Below are positions 26,206 to 38,632 of a DNA stretch of 64,000 nt, one piece after another. The notes under the pieces are model-generated. The model ran no database searches. It was not told the origin of the DNA and was given only the letters and a program-made list of their open reading frames with translations. Origin of the DNA: Formicarius rufipectus. Its lineage: Eukaryota > Chordata > Aves > Passeriformes > Formicariidae. Made by a program: the position numbers and the translations under genes. The stretch spans positions 553,568 to 617,567 of the forward strand of contig VXAU01000750.1 of the NCBI GenBank assembly GCA_013399695.1. The letters are read 5' to 3'. Within the stretch, counting starts at the first letter, position 1; every line of letters starts with the position of its first letter.

Positions 26206-29200
26206 TAATTCCACCCTGCCAAATCTATATGCACAGTTTATATACATTTACATTTTTTTTATACCATCAGGTTTTTATTCTTTATTTTTCTGTGAGCTAA
26301 CTGTTCCCCTGCTTATTTTTCATTCTTTCACATTACTTTTTGGAGACATTGGATGCTCTTGTAATTTCCAGTTTCCAAGGAAATGCCAGTTGCTTAGGTT
26401 AACAGACTGAAAATTAAATTCCTGGAAAACACTTCCCAGATACTTGGTATGAGAGATTGTAAATTGTTTTATATTGGCAAAGTGTATACATTTGAGACTA
26501 AGTTAGATGCGCTTAGAATTGCTTCATTTAACCTTCTCTGCTAATTTTTCTTCTCAGCCAAATCTCAAACCTGTATGTAAGGAAGAAATGGTAGCCAGTC
26601 CAGCATGGCCAGTGATTTGCACCCACATATGTGTGATTGAATTCACAACTGAGTTTTATTTTGTAGATTAGCTGTCACTATGGGGCTGGAATAATGGCAA
26701 GGGCAAAGCCAGAGGATTGCATCCCAACTTCAGCAGAGTGTGTAGCAGCAAGTTTCTGAAACCTGAGACTGTTTCTAGTGTCTTAATATACTCTAGCATC
26801 TGAATAAGATCCTTATTTCTTTGGAGAGAAGAAGTGAACTTCTGAAAAGCATGATGTTGAAGTATTGAAAATAACTGACATGAGTGGGCAGAGAAGGACT
26901 GTTACTGAACAGAAAGCTGTTAAGCATTTCCTCTAATAAAAAAAGCCTCTGAAAATATCTTACCAATAAGGTTTTTCAAAAATGGCTTTAAGTCTTTTGT
27001 ACACTGACAGGTCACTGGATATTTTTCATTATTTCTTGTGAATCTATCCTGTTAGAACTACTGACTTTGCTCTCCAGTATTCTGAAATTATCATTTTTGC
27101 TCTGTAAACACCACTTATTCTTGCATGTGTAGGCTTTGTCTGGTTCCTTTAGGTGTTTTTTTACCTTTCTGCAGATAAAAATCTAAAAATCTGTTGTGGC
27201 ACCCATGTAATCAGACCTCGTGTTATTCACACACGGTGGTCATGTACACCACAGAACCCTATACTGGCATCTAACTCAAAACTATAAGAGTTATGGCATA
27301 TTGATCTTTTCTAGCCTGCTAAAACATACCTGCCTGTTGAAATACATATTTTTTATATCTAGTATCCAAACAGTTTATTTATGAACAATTTTTTTTTCCA
27401 TTTTCTTAATAGGACCCTATAATAAGGATGAGATACCATAGGGGCTATTTTATTGGCTTGTTAGAATGCAGTACATTGATCCCCACTGTTAAATCATTTT
27501 TATGGCACATTAACAGTATCATGACATCAGGAAACATATCTTTCAGCTTGAGGGACCTCTTTCCAAACCAAATGCATCCCACATGAACACTGAAAACAAA
27601 TCATAGCAGTCTATTCTACAGTGGACTAATAGAGGCCATTTTCATTCTTAAAGTGTTTGCTCAAATCAGTCTTTGCTCAGACCTGGGAAGACATTTAAGG
27701 GTTTGAAAATACATGAGGTTTTATTTAAGCTTTAGGTTACTCCCTTAGCTTAAAAACTATTTGAGGTTTTGGTGGTTTTGGGGTTTTTTTTTCCCTTTTA
27801 GTAGAATGCTTTGGGTTATTTAATCATGTATTGAAGAAAAGAACATCCATTCTGAAGTAAATTTGTTACCACTTCTTGGTATCTGATATCATTGTCAAGA
27901 ATACAAAGATGGAGAGAACAATGAATTGTTTGGCCATCCTGTATTTCAAAAGGTGTGTCATTCTCTTCATCAGACCATCACCAAAAGGGAAAAAATCTAT
28001 TGCATGAACTATATTGTGACTGTATCACAAATATTTGGTAAGAAACATCATTTCAGGAAAATCAGGACCTGATTCTGATGTTAGATTTGCAGGATGTGTC
28101 ATTTCATATTGGGAAAGGTTTTCTACCCAGCATGTGCACACAGATCTACCTTTCAAAGAATGAGCCTTGCTCTGTTTATCTTTCTTTATTCATATAATTT
28201 CTTCCACTGTTTGTTAATAGTGAGAGTTCGCCTCTATTTCAGAAATCAAAACAGTAACTACTGAAACAGCAAACATTTGCACTCCTCATTATTGGCTCCA
28301 GCCATCCTTTGACATGCAGTCTCTGTCTCCAAATTAGCAAATGAATGTGAAATTGGCTGAAGAAAAAATAATCTGAATTCAGTTTTAATATCCTCTCTTC
28401 TCTTATTCTCTATCAAATCAGAACAGATATCACCTTTGTAAAAGCAAAATGAACCCTCAGAAACCAGAGCCAGGGAACCTAATCCAAACTTCTTTTCTAA
28501 GACAAACATCAGGCATCTGCTCAGAAAGAATATGGTGCCTGCAAATACCCAAATTTATCTCCCATTTCAAACAGAGCTTGTCATTAAAAACTTTAATCCC
28601 TCTTTTTATCTAAGAGAAATACTTAGTCAAGTTCTGTAGTTGTTAGCTATCAAAGTTTATGTGAACCAATGCCAGTAAGTAAAGCATGAGAATCCTTCAC
28701 TTTCAATGTTCTGTTTTTCTACAGAGAAAAAGGTCGTCTTCACTCTTCAAATATCTTCATTATTAGAAGGATGAATACTAATTTCTTAGCCATTTCTTAT
28801 TGTGTGGGGAGAAGTTGGCACCTGTGCAAAAGAAAGAAAGTGAAGTGATTGTTTCCAACTTGTTTTCCCAGACTTCTAGTTCTCCATATCTCTTCTTGTG
28901 ATGTTAGAAGTGTAGTGACCATCCCACTGAATCGGAGACTCAAAGACTAACTTTTCAGTTATAACTATGATGTGATAAAGTAAGAGAAAATAGTCTGATT
29001 AGTAATTAATAATTTATTTGATACAATTTTTTTGCCTTTCCTTCTGTTCACTGAGGTAGCAAAAAAACCCAAAAAAACCCAATGGCAATAAGAAATAGCA
29101 CTTGAAGAAATGAGTATATACTTATTATATACCTATACACATGCTAATATATGAAGGCAACTATATATGACATCTCTATGACTCCTTGCCTTAGTATCCC

Positions 29201-30443
29201 ACACAGAGGAATAAGCTATGGCAAAATGTGTCTTTGCTGAGAAAAATACAAAGTACATGTATTTTGGCAACTGACTTTTGACACAATTTTAAATGGATTT
29301 CATAATAACATCTGGGGATTTTGTTAATCTCAGTCACTGAGCATTATTAATGGGTTCTGTGAGAGTCTAGTGTAGTTGGAAAACATTGAAAAAATAAAAT
29401 ATACACTAGTGCCTATAAGAGTAAAGGGTGTGCTTTTCTCATCCCATGCACAACCTCCCCTTCCCATCTTCTTGCTCTCTCTTCCATTTAACAGCTTCTA
29501 GATGCAAAATGAACTCTGTGCTGTCAACCTTTTTAATTTACAGAGGGCTGGGTTTTGCTCTTTGCACCTAACTGTGGGAATGAAGTGACTGGCACTTAAT
29601 CGCTCCTGGAGATGTTGTCCCCAAAGAGATGCTCCCCTTGTACTGACAGGAAATGATTTGCTTTATCTCCTCCTATGTGCATCCTCCTCTTCAATGACTT
29701 TGAGCATGCACAGCTCAGAAACTTGGAGAGAAATGCTGGTTTATGTCTGTGTTTCACGGATAAGTGTTACATAGGTAGTTCTGGTTGCTCGTCTCCATAT
29801 TCACTCTGGAAGAGGGAATGTTATCTGTCAAGTGAACATAAACCTGATCCAGAACAAAGGACGAACGAAGTATGGACAACACTACGTGTCACATTTTCAT
29901 GGGCCCCCAAGCAAAGGCTCTGAAAATCAGAGGTTCATTTTCCTATTAGACTCTAAGACTCCTCAGAGGACTGGAATTCCTGTGTTGTTTCTGTGTTACT
30001 CTGGTGTTGACTGTCCATCTGCTGGGATTATAACTGAGGCAAGCATTTGTCTTCCTGTCAGCTACAAGATATCAATCAGGCAGCAATCAAATGCTGCTAT
30101 CTGAGCCACTCTCTTGGTACAGCTTAACCCTGTGGGTCCTCTGCATGAACCACATGGTCTTCTCCACAGTCCTCAGTCTCTTTATGGAAGGGTTTGGCCA
30201 CGTGCAACCTCAGGACTTCATGTCAGACTCATGTCCTGCAAGAAGTCATTACCTTACAGTTTCTTCATTTCTTTATCAGACCTCTGACCAGAGAAATATT
30301 GTGCCAGATGCTCTAATAGATGCTTTCTGTATATTTAGCTGCACTATTGAGTGGAATTATCCTACTAGGAAAAGAATGTTAACAGCCAGCACTGCACTAA
30401 TTGCAATGAAAACTTCATAGGCAGCAGTTGGTGGGAAAACTTA
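26206..30443. other. Unique noncoding DNA
   Basis: No gene or clear transposon. A G/T-rich patch lies at 27763-27801 and an AC-rich patch near 29060-29085. The frames at 29675-30420 overlap in different phases, lack domains and are not supported. Confidence 0.5.
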
Positions 30444-30506
30444 TTATCCTCCGATTTTCAAGTTTTGTTTTGTTGGTTTAGGGTTTTTTTTGTTGTTGTT
30501 TGGTTG

Positions 30507-30540
30507 GTTTTTGTTTGTTTGTTTGTTTGTTTGTTTGTTT
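30507..30540. repeat. (GTTT)7 microsatellite
   Basis: Seven GTTT units following a GT-rich lead-in. The counterpart in copy 2 is longer, so the locus is length-variable or misassembled. Confidence 0.9.
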
Positions 30541-31898
30541 GGGGGGTGGTATAGAGATTCTTTGTTTTTTAGAATTTTTAAAAATATTTTTAGAATTCAG
30601 CACTGAGCCACAGTATAACTCTCATCATCCAAGGCATTACATATGGGAGAAGTAATTGATTGCTGGTTAGTTGTAGCTGTGACTCAGGTTTCAATTGGAA
30701 TAATAACTTAGAAACTCTAACAGAAAGCAGCTATTTTGCACACTCCTAAAAAGCATTTTTGTAACTTTAGTGCATTTGCCTCATACATAATATATATTCC
30801 TTAATCACCTGCACAGCCAAAGGATGACACTTTAAATTGATGAGTGTGATATATTCATATGTAGAACTAATTAGTTTAAGGACAGATGAAGAATAGAAAT
30901 GCAGCCTAGCTAGCATGAACTGTTACAATTACAGAGATTATTACAACCACAGTCTAATACCTTCCAGACATTAGAAATCATTAAGTGTCAGAGTTCCATA
31001 GGTCTACAAGCTAGTTTTATCACAAAAATATTACTGCATTACAGCAGTTTCAATTGTGCCACTATATTTGAGATTAGAATATACCTATTAAAAATACTGA
31101 TTTTCACAGGTTTCATACTTAACCTTAGAAACAGATTCAAGAAGCAGCATGATTAAAATATCCCCACGTGAAAAGTAAAGGGATATTGGGTGGTAAATTT
31201 GGAGCATTTTATTTCCAATATACAAGAAGAATGTGTTGGTTTAAGTCAGTCGAAGTCAGGGTGAAAGTGTTGACCTGAGCAAAGCCTGTCCCTTGGACAA
31301 GTGTGGAACTTAAAGGAGCTCATTTGCTTGAGGCCAACTTTGAAAATAAGGAATTTAGTCATATCTATAATAAGAATCTGCAAAATATTGTAAAATCTAA
31401 CCTCACTCCAGGCTGCACTAAGGCTTAAAGGTGAGCTTGAACCAGACCAATGCATCCTAATACCTTCAGGTTTGTAGGTATACTCTGAGTTGAGTATAGA
31501 TAACTTTCATGACTGGGACTACTTCCAAAATTTACACAAATTAAAGAAACAATCAAAACTGGAAAGCAAAATTTATTAGATAGGACATGTTTTGTGTTGC
31601 AAAGCCTGTGAAAGAAAGACATGCCTACTTTTTAGATTCTTCACTACTCTTAATCTTTCAACTTGCATTTTTATTGGAGTTTTTCTTCACTCACAAGGAC
31701 TTTGCTTTTTATCTCCATGATCTAGAAGAGGTACACGCACATGATAGTATGCCAGACTATCATGGTAATACTCCGAAAAAAAAAATTGTACCCAAAAATG
31801 AACAGTGAAAGTAAGGATTGCTGATATGATTTTTATGTTTAGTATTTTTGATGATGTCATAAATTCCAGAGGTTTGGTCTTTTAAAATTACTATTTCT

Positions 31899-31964
31899 TA
31901 TATATATATATGTATATAAAGTTAATTTCCTACATAATCCCAGACATTTCAAATATATATATAT
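31899..31964. repeat. (TA)n microsatellites
   Basis: Two short TA runs, at 31899-31919 and 31951-31964, repeated at 33639-33659 and 33691-33704 in the duplicate. Confidence 0.8.
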
Positions 31965-32014
31965 CATTTGCCCAAATCATACCTAGTCTCTTACTGCCAA
32001 GTGGGAATGGTTTT

Positions 32015-32154
32015 AGACTATAAGAGGAAAGATTTAGAATAGATATTAGGAAGAAATTCTATACTGTGAGGGTGGTGAGGCACTGGAGCAGATTGCCCAG
32101 AGTAGTTGTGGATGCCCCATCCCTGGAAGTGTTCAAGGTCAGGTTAGATGGGGC
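32015..32154 (+). mobile_element. CR1 LINE fragment cut by assembly join
   Basis: Sense CR1: 'aaagatttagaatagatatt', 'gaggtggtgaggcactgg'-like and 'ccctggaagtgttcaaggtc' blocks. It is cut off at the N at 32155. The intact version is at 33755-33996. Confidence 0.9.
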
Positions 32155-32155
32155 N

Positions 32156-33894
32156 ATTATCCTCTGATTTTCAAGTTTTGTTTTGTTGGTCCAGGGTTTT
32201 TTTTGTTGTTGTTTGGTTGGTTTTTGTTTGTTTGTTTGTTTGTTTGTTTGTTTGTTTGTTTGTTTGTTTGTTTGTTTTTTGGGGGGTGGTATAGAGATTC
32301 TTTGTTTTTTAGAATTTTTAAAAATATTTTTAGAATTCAGCACTGAGCCACAGTATAACTCTCATCATCCAAGGCATTACATATGGGAGAAGTAATTGAT
32401 TGCTGGTTAGTTGTAGCTGTGACTCAGGTTTCAATTGGAATAATAACTTAGAAACTCTAACAGAAAGCAGCTATTTTGCACACTCCTAAAAAGCATTTTT
32501 GTAACTTTAGTGCATTTGCCTCATACATAATATATATTCCTTAATCACCTGCACAGCCAAAGGATGACACTTTAAATTGATGAGTGTGATATATTCATAT
32601 GTAGAACAAATTAGTTTAAGGACAGATGAAGAATAGAAATGCAGCCTAGCTAGCATGAACTGTTACAATTACAGAGATTATTACAACCACAGTCTAATAC
32701 CTTCCAGACATTAGAAATCATTAAGTGTCAGAGTTCCATAGGTCTACAAGCTAGTTTTATCACAAAAATATTACTGCATTACAGCAGTTTCAATTGTGCC
32801 ACTATATTTGAGATTAGAATATACCTATTAAAAATACTGATTTTCACAGGTTTCATACTTAACCTTAGAAACAGATTCAAGAAGCAGCATGATTAAAATA
32901 TCCCCACGTGAAAAGTAAAGGGATATTGGGTGGTAAATTTGGAGCATTTTATTTCCAATATACAAGAAGAATGTGTTGGTTTAAGTCAGTCGAAGTCAGG
33001 GTGAAAGTGTTGACCTGAGCAAAGCCTGTCCCTTGGACAAGTGTGGAACTTAAAGGAGCTCATTTGCTTGAGGCCAACTTTGAAAATAAGGAATTTAGTC
33101 ATATCTATAATAAGAATCTGCAAAATATTGTAAAATCTAACCTCACTCCAGGCTGCACTAAGGCTTAAAGGTGAGCTTGAACCAGACCAATGCATCCTAA
33201 TACCTTCAGGTTTGTAGGTATACTCTGAGTTGAGTATAGATAACTTTCATGACTGGGACTACTTCCAAAATTTACACAAATTAAAGAAACAATCAAAACT
33301 GGAAAGCAAAATTTATTAGATAGGACATGTTTTGTGTTGCAAAGCCTGTGAAAGAAAGACATGCCTACTTTTTAGATTCTTCGCTACTCTTAATCTTTCA
33401 ACTTGCATTTTTATTGGAGTTTTTCTTCACTCACAAGGACTTTGCTTTTTATCTCCATGATCTAGAAGAGGTACACGCACATGATAGTATGCCAGACTAT
33501 CACGGTAATACTCCGAAAAAAAAAATTGTACCCAAAAATGAACAGTGAAAGTAAGGATTGCTGATATGATTTTTATGTTTAGTATTTTTGATGATGTCAT
33601 AAATTCCAGAGGTTTGGTCTTTTAAAATTACTATTTCTTATATATATATATGTATATAAAGTTAATTTCCTACATAATCCCAGACATTTCAAATATATAT
33701 ATATCATTTGCCCAAATCATACCTAGTCTCTTACTGCCAAGTGGGAATGGTTTTAGACTATAAGAGGAAAGATTTAGAATAGATATTAGGAAGAAATTCT
33801 ATACTGTGAGGGTGGTGAGGCACTGGAGCAGATTGCCCAGAGTAGTTGTGGATGCCCCATCCCTGGAAGTGTTCAAGGTCAGGTTAGATGGGGC
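32156..33894 (+). repeat. Tandem duplicate, copy 2
   Basis: The second copy of 30444-32154. It starts immediately after the single N with the 'attatcctctgattttcaag' block and continues without a break into unique DNA after 33894, so it is the copy joined to the true right flank. Confidence 0.85.
32226..32278. repeat. (GTTT)13 microsatellite
   Basis: About thirteen GTTT units, the expanded counterpart of the run at 30507-30540. Confidence 0.9.
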
Positions 33895-33996
33895 CCTGGA
33901 CAACCTGGAACAGTGGAAGGTGTCCTTGCGTGTGGCAGGGCTGCTGGAACTAAATGATCTTGTAGATCCCTTCCAATCCATGCCATTCTATGAATC
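33755..33996 (+). mobile_element. CR1 LINE 3' fragment
   Basis: The intact counterpart of 32015-32154, with the full 3' end: 'gggccctggacaacctggaa', 'ggcagggctgctggaacta', 'gatcttgtagatcccttcc' and 'attctatgaatc'. The 65-codon plus frame at 33806-34003 is CR1-derived. Confidence 0.93.
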
Positions 33997-36900
33997 CCCT
34001 TAGGACAGGGATGTATATTGGCTCTGTGGAAATGTAGTGAAATCTCTTTATTCTTAACTTTAAATAGTGGCAGGCACATAAATGCTCATGTGCACAAGCA
34101 AGCACAGAAAGGAGCTTGAGGAAGTTAACCTGAATTCCCAGCTTTCATCCCACCCTGGTAAAATGTGAATCATCATCAGACTCATAAATTAGGGGAAATC
34201 ACCTCCTCCACCCCTCTCCAGTCACTCTCACATGCTCTTTTACTACCACATGAGAACTGATGTTCTTTTCAAGAGGAAGGGGGAGGTTAATGTGGGGTTT
34301 TATTCTACAGGCCAACCCTTGATAAGTTTCTGCATGTCATTAAAATGCTATGAATTTTCACTGTGGAAGTTTCTTGGTTAAGATGAGGTTTATATCTGAA
34401 TTCTTTTAGTCAGCTGCTACATTTGCTCAAGATTAGGCCACTTATGCAAAAAGTGAAACTAGGAGCAAGATAGCATTTTGAGGTCAAATTCTATTTCCAA
34501 AAAACAATTGATCTAGTTGGTCAGGCAGCTCACTGCTGCTTGACTTCATTGGACATTAGACCTTGAAATTCTTCTGAAGATCTGGCTGCCAAAATTGTTT
34601 TTTTCATAGTGGCCATCAAGTACTACACAGAAAGGAATCACATAAATATTCCAAAGAGAGGGAAAACGACAAAAATGTGATCATGCTGAAATTGATGCAA
34701 TTCATATTCAGATCATGAGGGAAACAAAAACTGCAAGGAACAGAAATCATGAGTTTTCTACTCCTAGAAACCTTTGGGTGAATCTTGTACAAAGTTTGCT
34801 TCAAGGAGGATACAATATTACTCAAACCCTCTCACAGAAGGCCATACTATTTGTGAATTAATAGATGCAAGACCAAAAGCTCTGTAACTTAGACAAACTG
34901 ATGCCTAAACCCAATGTGAATTCAGAGGAAAATAAGTGAGGGGTTTTTTTTGGTTTGGTTTGGTTTGGGTTTTTTTGGGTTGATGGGTTTATTTGTTTGA
35001 GTTTTTTGGTCGGCTGTGCTTTTATTCCTATTGGGTCTGATTTGGTTTTTTGTTGTTGGTTGCTTGTTTGTTTTCCGGGTTTGTTTTTTTTCTTAAAGGA
35101 TTCCAGTTGTAAAGAAAAAATTTAGAGTGAAGCCACTGGTGATTGTTAAGATCCGTAAGACTGGTTTTTAGCTTTCCAATAAAACACCATGCAGTCTACT
35201 TCTGTAATTGTATGTCTGTTGTATCATCTTTATTTACATGTAAATTGAATAAGAATTTAATTGGATAATCCTCAAAAATAACAACATTTTGGCTGAAAGA
35301 GCAAATGGCAATTTACAGAGTAAAGAACTATGATAATATTTCAACTATGTTAATATACAGTATTTAATTATCAGGAAGTTTCCAGTGTCTGTGCCACTTC
35401 CTAAGGTCTGCACCTCTGCAACTCTTAAAACAGATCTCATCTTTTCCTGCAGAAAGTTATTATTTGCCTCCATTCACATGTTTTCAATGTAGGGAGCAAC
35501 CTGTGGATCCTAAGTTTGTTATATGGCTGCAATTAGGTAGTTTAAGGGGAAGTATCTGAAGGTGTGGGCTGTGCTGTGCACTGGCTAAACCCTCAAGGAA
35601 AGGGTCTCTTCCAGGTTCAAAGTAGACTCCACAATGGTGGCCAAGGGTAGCCATCCTAATTTTCTTGATCCTTGATACACAAGACTTAATTTAGTGTAGT
35701 TACTGTTCATCCATGCAAGCTCTCACTGGAGGGAGGGAGGCCCCAGTTGTGAGTTGATGGCAAGAAGAAGTCTCATCTAAGGGGTCCTCTTAGTGTGGGG
35801 CTCTAGCAGAGGTCGTGCCTTCCTCCCCAGTATTACTGAGCCTCACAGTTATATGAAGCTGTGATTTGTTTTTGGCATGCCAGGTTACGGAGGAGGAAGA
35901 AAATGCAGCAGTGAACCACCAAAATAGGAGACACAAATAGTATGAAAGGAGAAAATTAAATAGTTTGAAAATTGTGTCTTTACAGAGTTGTTTGTTTTGT
36001 GTTTTTTTAATCAAAGTTCAACACATGAGTACATGTGGCAGCTGAGCCATTGCCAAGCTGCATGTTGGTGTTGCTGGGGGGAGTTCTGCAAACTGTGCCC
36101 AATTCAATGCTGCCACAATCCCACTGCTAGTCAGAACTTTAAAATAGCTATGGTTACACTATAGTATATCTCCAAAAGTGTCAAAAGTGGGTGTATCCCA
36201 GTTATATATTGACTGGTGCACAAAAAGGATGGAAAATAGCAATTTCTCCCATATATTGGTTCTTGGGTACTGACAGAAGTACAGATTTGGAAGAGACTTT
36301 CTTATTTTCTTCTATTCTTTTAATCCATCTGTACAAAGACCAGAAGACCAAAGTAATGAGTAAATTTTTCCACTGTCACTGCACCAAAGAGCAAATCCTG
36401 CATCCAAACTATTCCCTATAGAGGCAGAAATTAAAACCTAAACAGTAAGCATGGCTTTAGGCTTTTTGGATTTTTTACATATTCTGTCAATAACTTATTA
36501 ATCCTATTTTCAGCTATTTAGTCAAAAATTCTCTAGGAAGTCAACAAGGTCTGTGCTGTGAAGTGCTGCTTTGGTGCCACAGGGTCCATATTCAGGGGAT
36601 TCCTTTGCACAGTGTTGCAACCTCCTTATCTTGAGTTGACATTGAACACCACTCATCCCTGTATGTGGCAGAAGCTTTATCAGCATCTCTAGCAAGAAGC
36701 ACCACTCTCTAGTTGGAAAACATCTGTATTTACAGTTAGGAATGTCAATCATTTTGTCCTTTATTCTATTACTTAGTGCCTTGCCTGTCAGGGAGTCGCA
36801 AACTTCCTGGCTTTACCAAAATACTGATATACTCTGAAAAAGGGAGCAAGGGACAGTGTATAACAGTGCAGGAAATAGAATTGTATTGGAGAAAAAAAGT

Positions 36901-38539
36901 AGTAAATAGTTCATAAAATGACTCTACCAATCTACTGTTATACTTCTGTTGTTTAAATCACTCATCAACTCAGAAAATCTTAGGTAGGACACAGTAACAA
37001 ACTATGCTGGTAGTTTTGAGATATTTGGCCTCAACTTTTGATCTGAGATTGGGACACACTTAGGCAGCTGTAACACACACCTTTACAAAAGTAAAATTTA
37101 ATCATACCTTTGCAATGCCCAACAGCACATCTGCATTCCTGCCAAACTATCAAGTAAGCCTAGATCACAGACTAAATCCCTAGGTCATCCATATTTCCAG
37201 TGTTACATGGAGTTCAGTCTATGTTTAGGTTGCACACAAATCATGGTCAAATAATTCACTCAAGACCAAACAGTGCAGGATCTGGTTTCACTGGCAGGAA
37301 AAGCCATTATGGAAAACTTAAGGAAACCTCAGAATCCTTTTGCACAGTGTGTGCTACTCACCAGCATTAACATGAAGCAACCTTAACAAGTGAGAGAATC
37401 TGGCTGTGAAGCTTCAGAAAACTATTTAATTTCTCCTTCAGTCATTTGTAAGCTCTCAAAGAAAGCAGAGAGTCTGTACTCATGTGCCTACCTAATCCAG
37501 TATCTCTTATTCCTCTGGGTCAAGGTCACCCAGTTCTGTCAAATGGAATATACGTTTCCTGTAAGACATTGACATTTGGGGGCTAGAAGGTCAAATATGG
37601 GATTGCTCCTTTGTTGTGGTCAGTTTGTTCTGTGCAAAGTATGTAATGTGACATCTTAAAGAACTCACTTGTACTGATATTTAGCTCATTTTGAAGTCCT
37701 AGTTGCAAAGCCTGCCTTCACTCTCCAGGTAGTAAGGATTTCTATACCATACATCACATGTTATATGTCATAGACCTCATACATATTAATGCATTCTCTG
37801 TCAATGATCACAAGGTTTTCTCTGCTGAGTTCTTCAGCAAATGCAGCCCAGTGTTCTACTGGTTGTAACTCGCTGTTTTAATTTGTGTGGTGGTGGCAGA
37901 TTGTTTTCCTCCTACAGTTTTTACCACTTTTACAGGACATTCCTAGTTGACTAAAATTTTTGCAATTTGCCTCTGCCAGCTGATGTTTAATAATAACTGT
38001 CATTCCTGCCAAGACTGTGCATCAGTAATTTCTGACAGTACCTAACACATAGCACATATGTGGATTGACTACCTTACACTACTCTGACAAGCCATTTAAT
38101 TAACTGATAAAAATCAGAGAATGAGTGGATGGACCTGGAGAGGAAGCTAATTTGTGTGTTTACTGGGCCTTTGATACTACCTTGGCCTCCAGTAATTACC
38201 AAAGTTTTGTGCTGCACATAGCTGGCTCCAAAGGTAACACTGGGAAATGTGTTCACTCCACCCCTTGCACAGGTTCTGTAATGGCAAAGACCCAAACCAG
38301 CGTGCACTGAAAGTCAAACCACAGGAAAAGTGAGATGTGGTAGGGCTTTCCTGACCATGGAACTGAGGGCAATTGCTTTATTTGCAAACTGTTTTAATCT
38401 CCTTGAATCCAAACTTTAAATGAGGAACTGCTGAGATTTATGGTTCCTTATGGGCCCCTAAGTGCGGCATGTAGTGAAAAAGTTGGAGTGAAAACATGCC
38501 TTTTGCTTCCCCTGGAGAAGGATTGCATGGAGGTGGGTC
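33997..38539. other. Unique noncoding DNA
   Basis: No gene. A long G/T-rich tract lies at 34939-35095. An AATAAA hexamer near 35180 followed by GT-rich sequence resembles a poly(A) signal, but no gene leads into it. Nothing else is identified. Confidence 0.5.
34939..35095. repeat. GT-rich low-complexity tract
   Basis: GGTTT and TTTTGGG units on plus, with four or more G runs of two to four bases. It is the longest of the GT tracts in the window and is a possible G-quadruplex former. Confidence 0.8.
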
Positions 38540-38632
38540 TGGCTCAGTGCTGACTTAATATGTGACCTGGACAAGTTATATAGGCCCATTGTTTCTGCTT
38601 TCTCAAGTGTAAAATAGGTAAAATATTTCAGA
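38540..38632 (+). repeat. MIR-like CORE-SINE relic
   Basis: 'tatgtgacctggacaagtta', then 'taggcccattgtttctgctt' and 'tctcaagtgtaaaataggt', tracks the MIR core (tgtgaccttgggcaagtta, cctctctgtgcctcagttt, cctcatctgtaaaatggg) in the same order and spacing. Confidence 0.55.

Larger units (their letters stand above)
30444..32154 (+). repeat. Tandem duplicate, copy 1 (probable assembly artefact)
   Basis: Nearly identical to 32156-33894 at an offset of 1740 bases (1713 before the GTTT run). Outside the first 60 bases I see only three substitutions: 30868/32608, 31643/33383 and 31763/33503. The GTTT microsatellite differs in length, 7 against about 13 units. Copy 1 stops inside a CR1 at a single N (32155), while copy 2 runs on into the rest of that CR1. 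This pattern suggests two alleles or contig ends placed in series. Confidence 0.85.

Noticed and set aside
30463..30548. CRISPR-like or satellite array
   Set aside because: It is a simple GTTT microsatellite with no spacers.
31246..33548. Three frames that each occur twice with identical proteins
   Set aside because: They lie in the duplicated block. The repetition reflects the duplication, probably an assembly error, not a gene family.
33806..34003. 65-codon plus-strand frame with an RHWSRLPRVVVDAPSLEVF-like peptide
   Set aside because: Also CR1-derived.
35180..35230. Poly(A) signal of an upstream gene
   Set aside because: AATAAA followed by GT-rich sequence occurs, but no coding exon leads to it, and the hexamer is frequent in AT-rich DNA.
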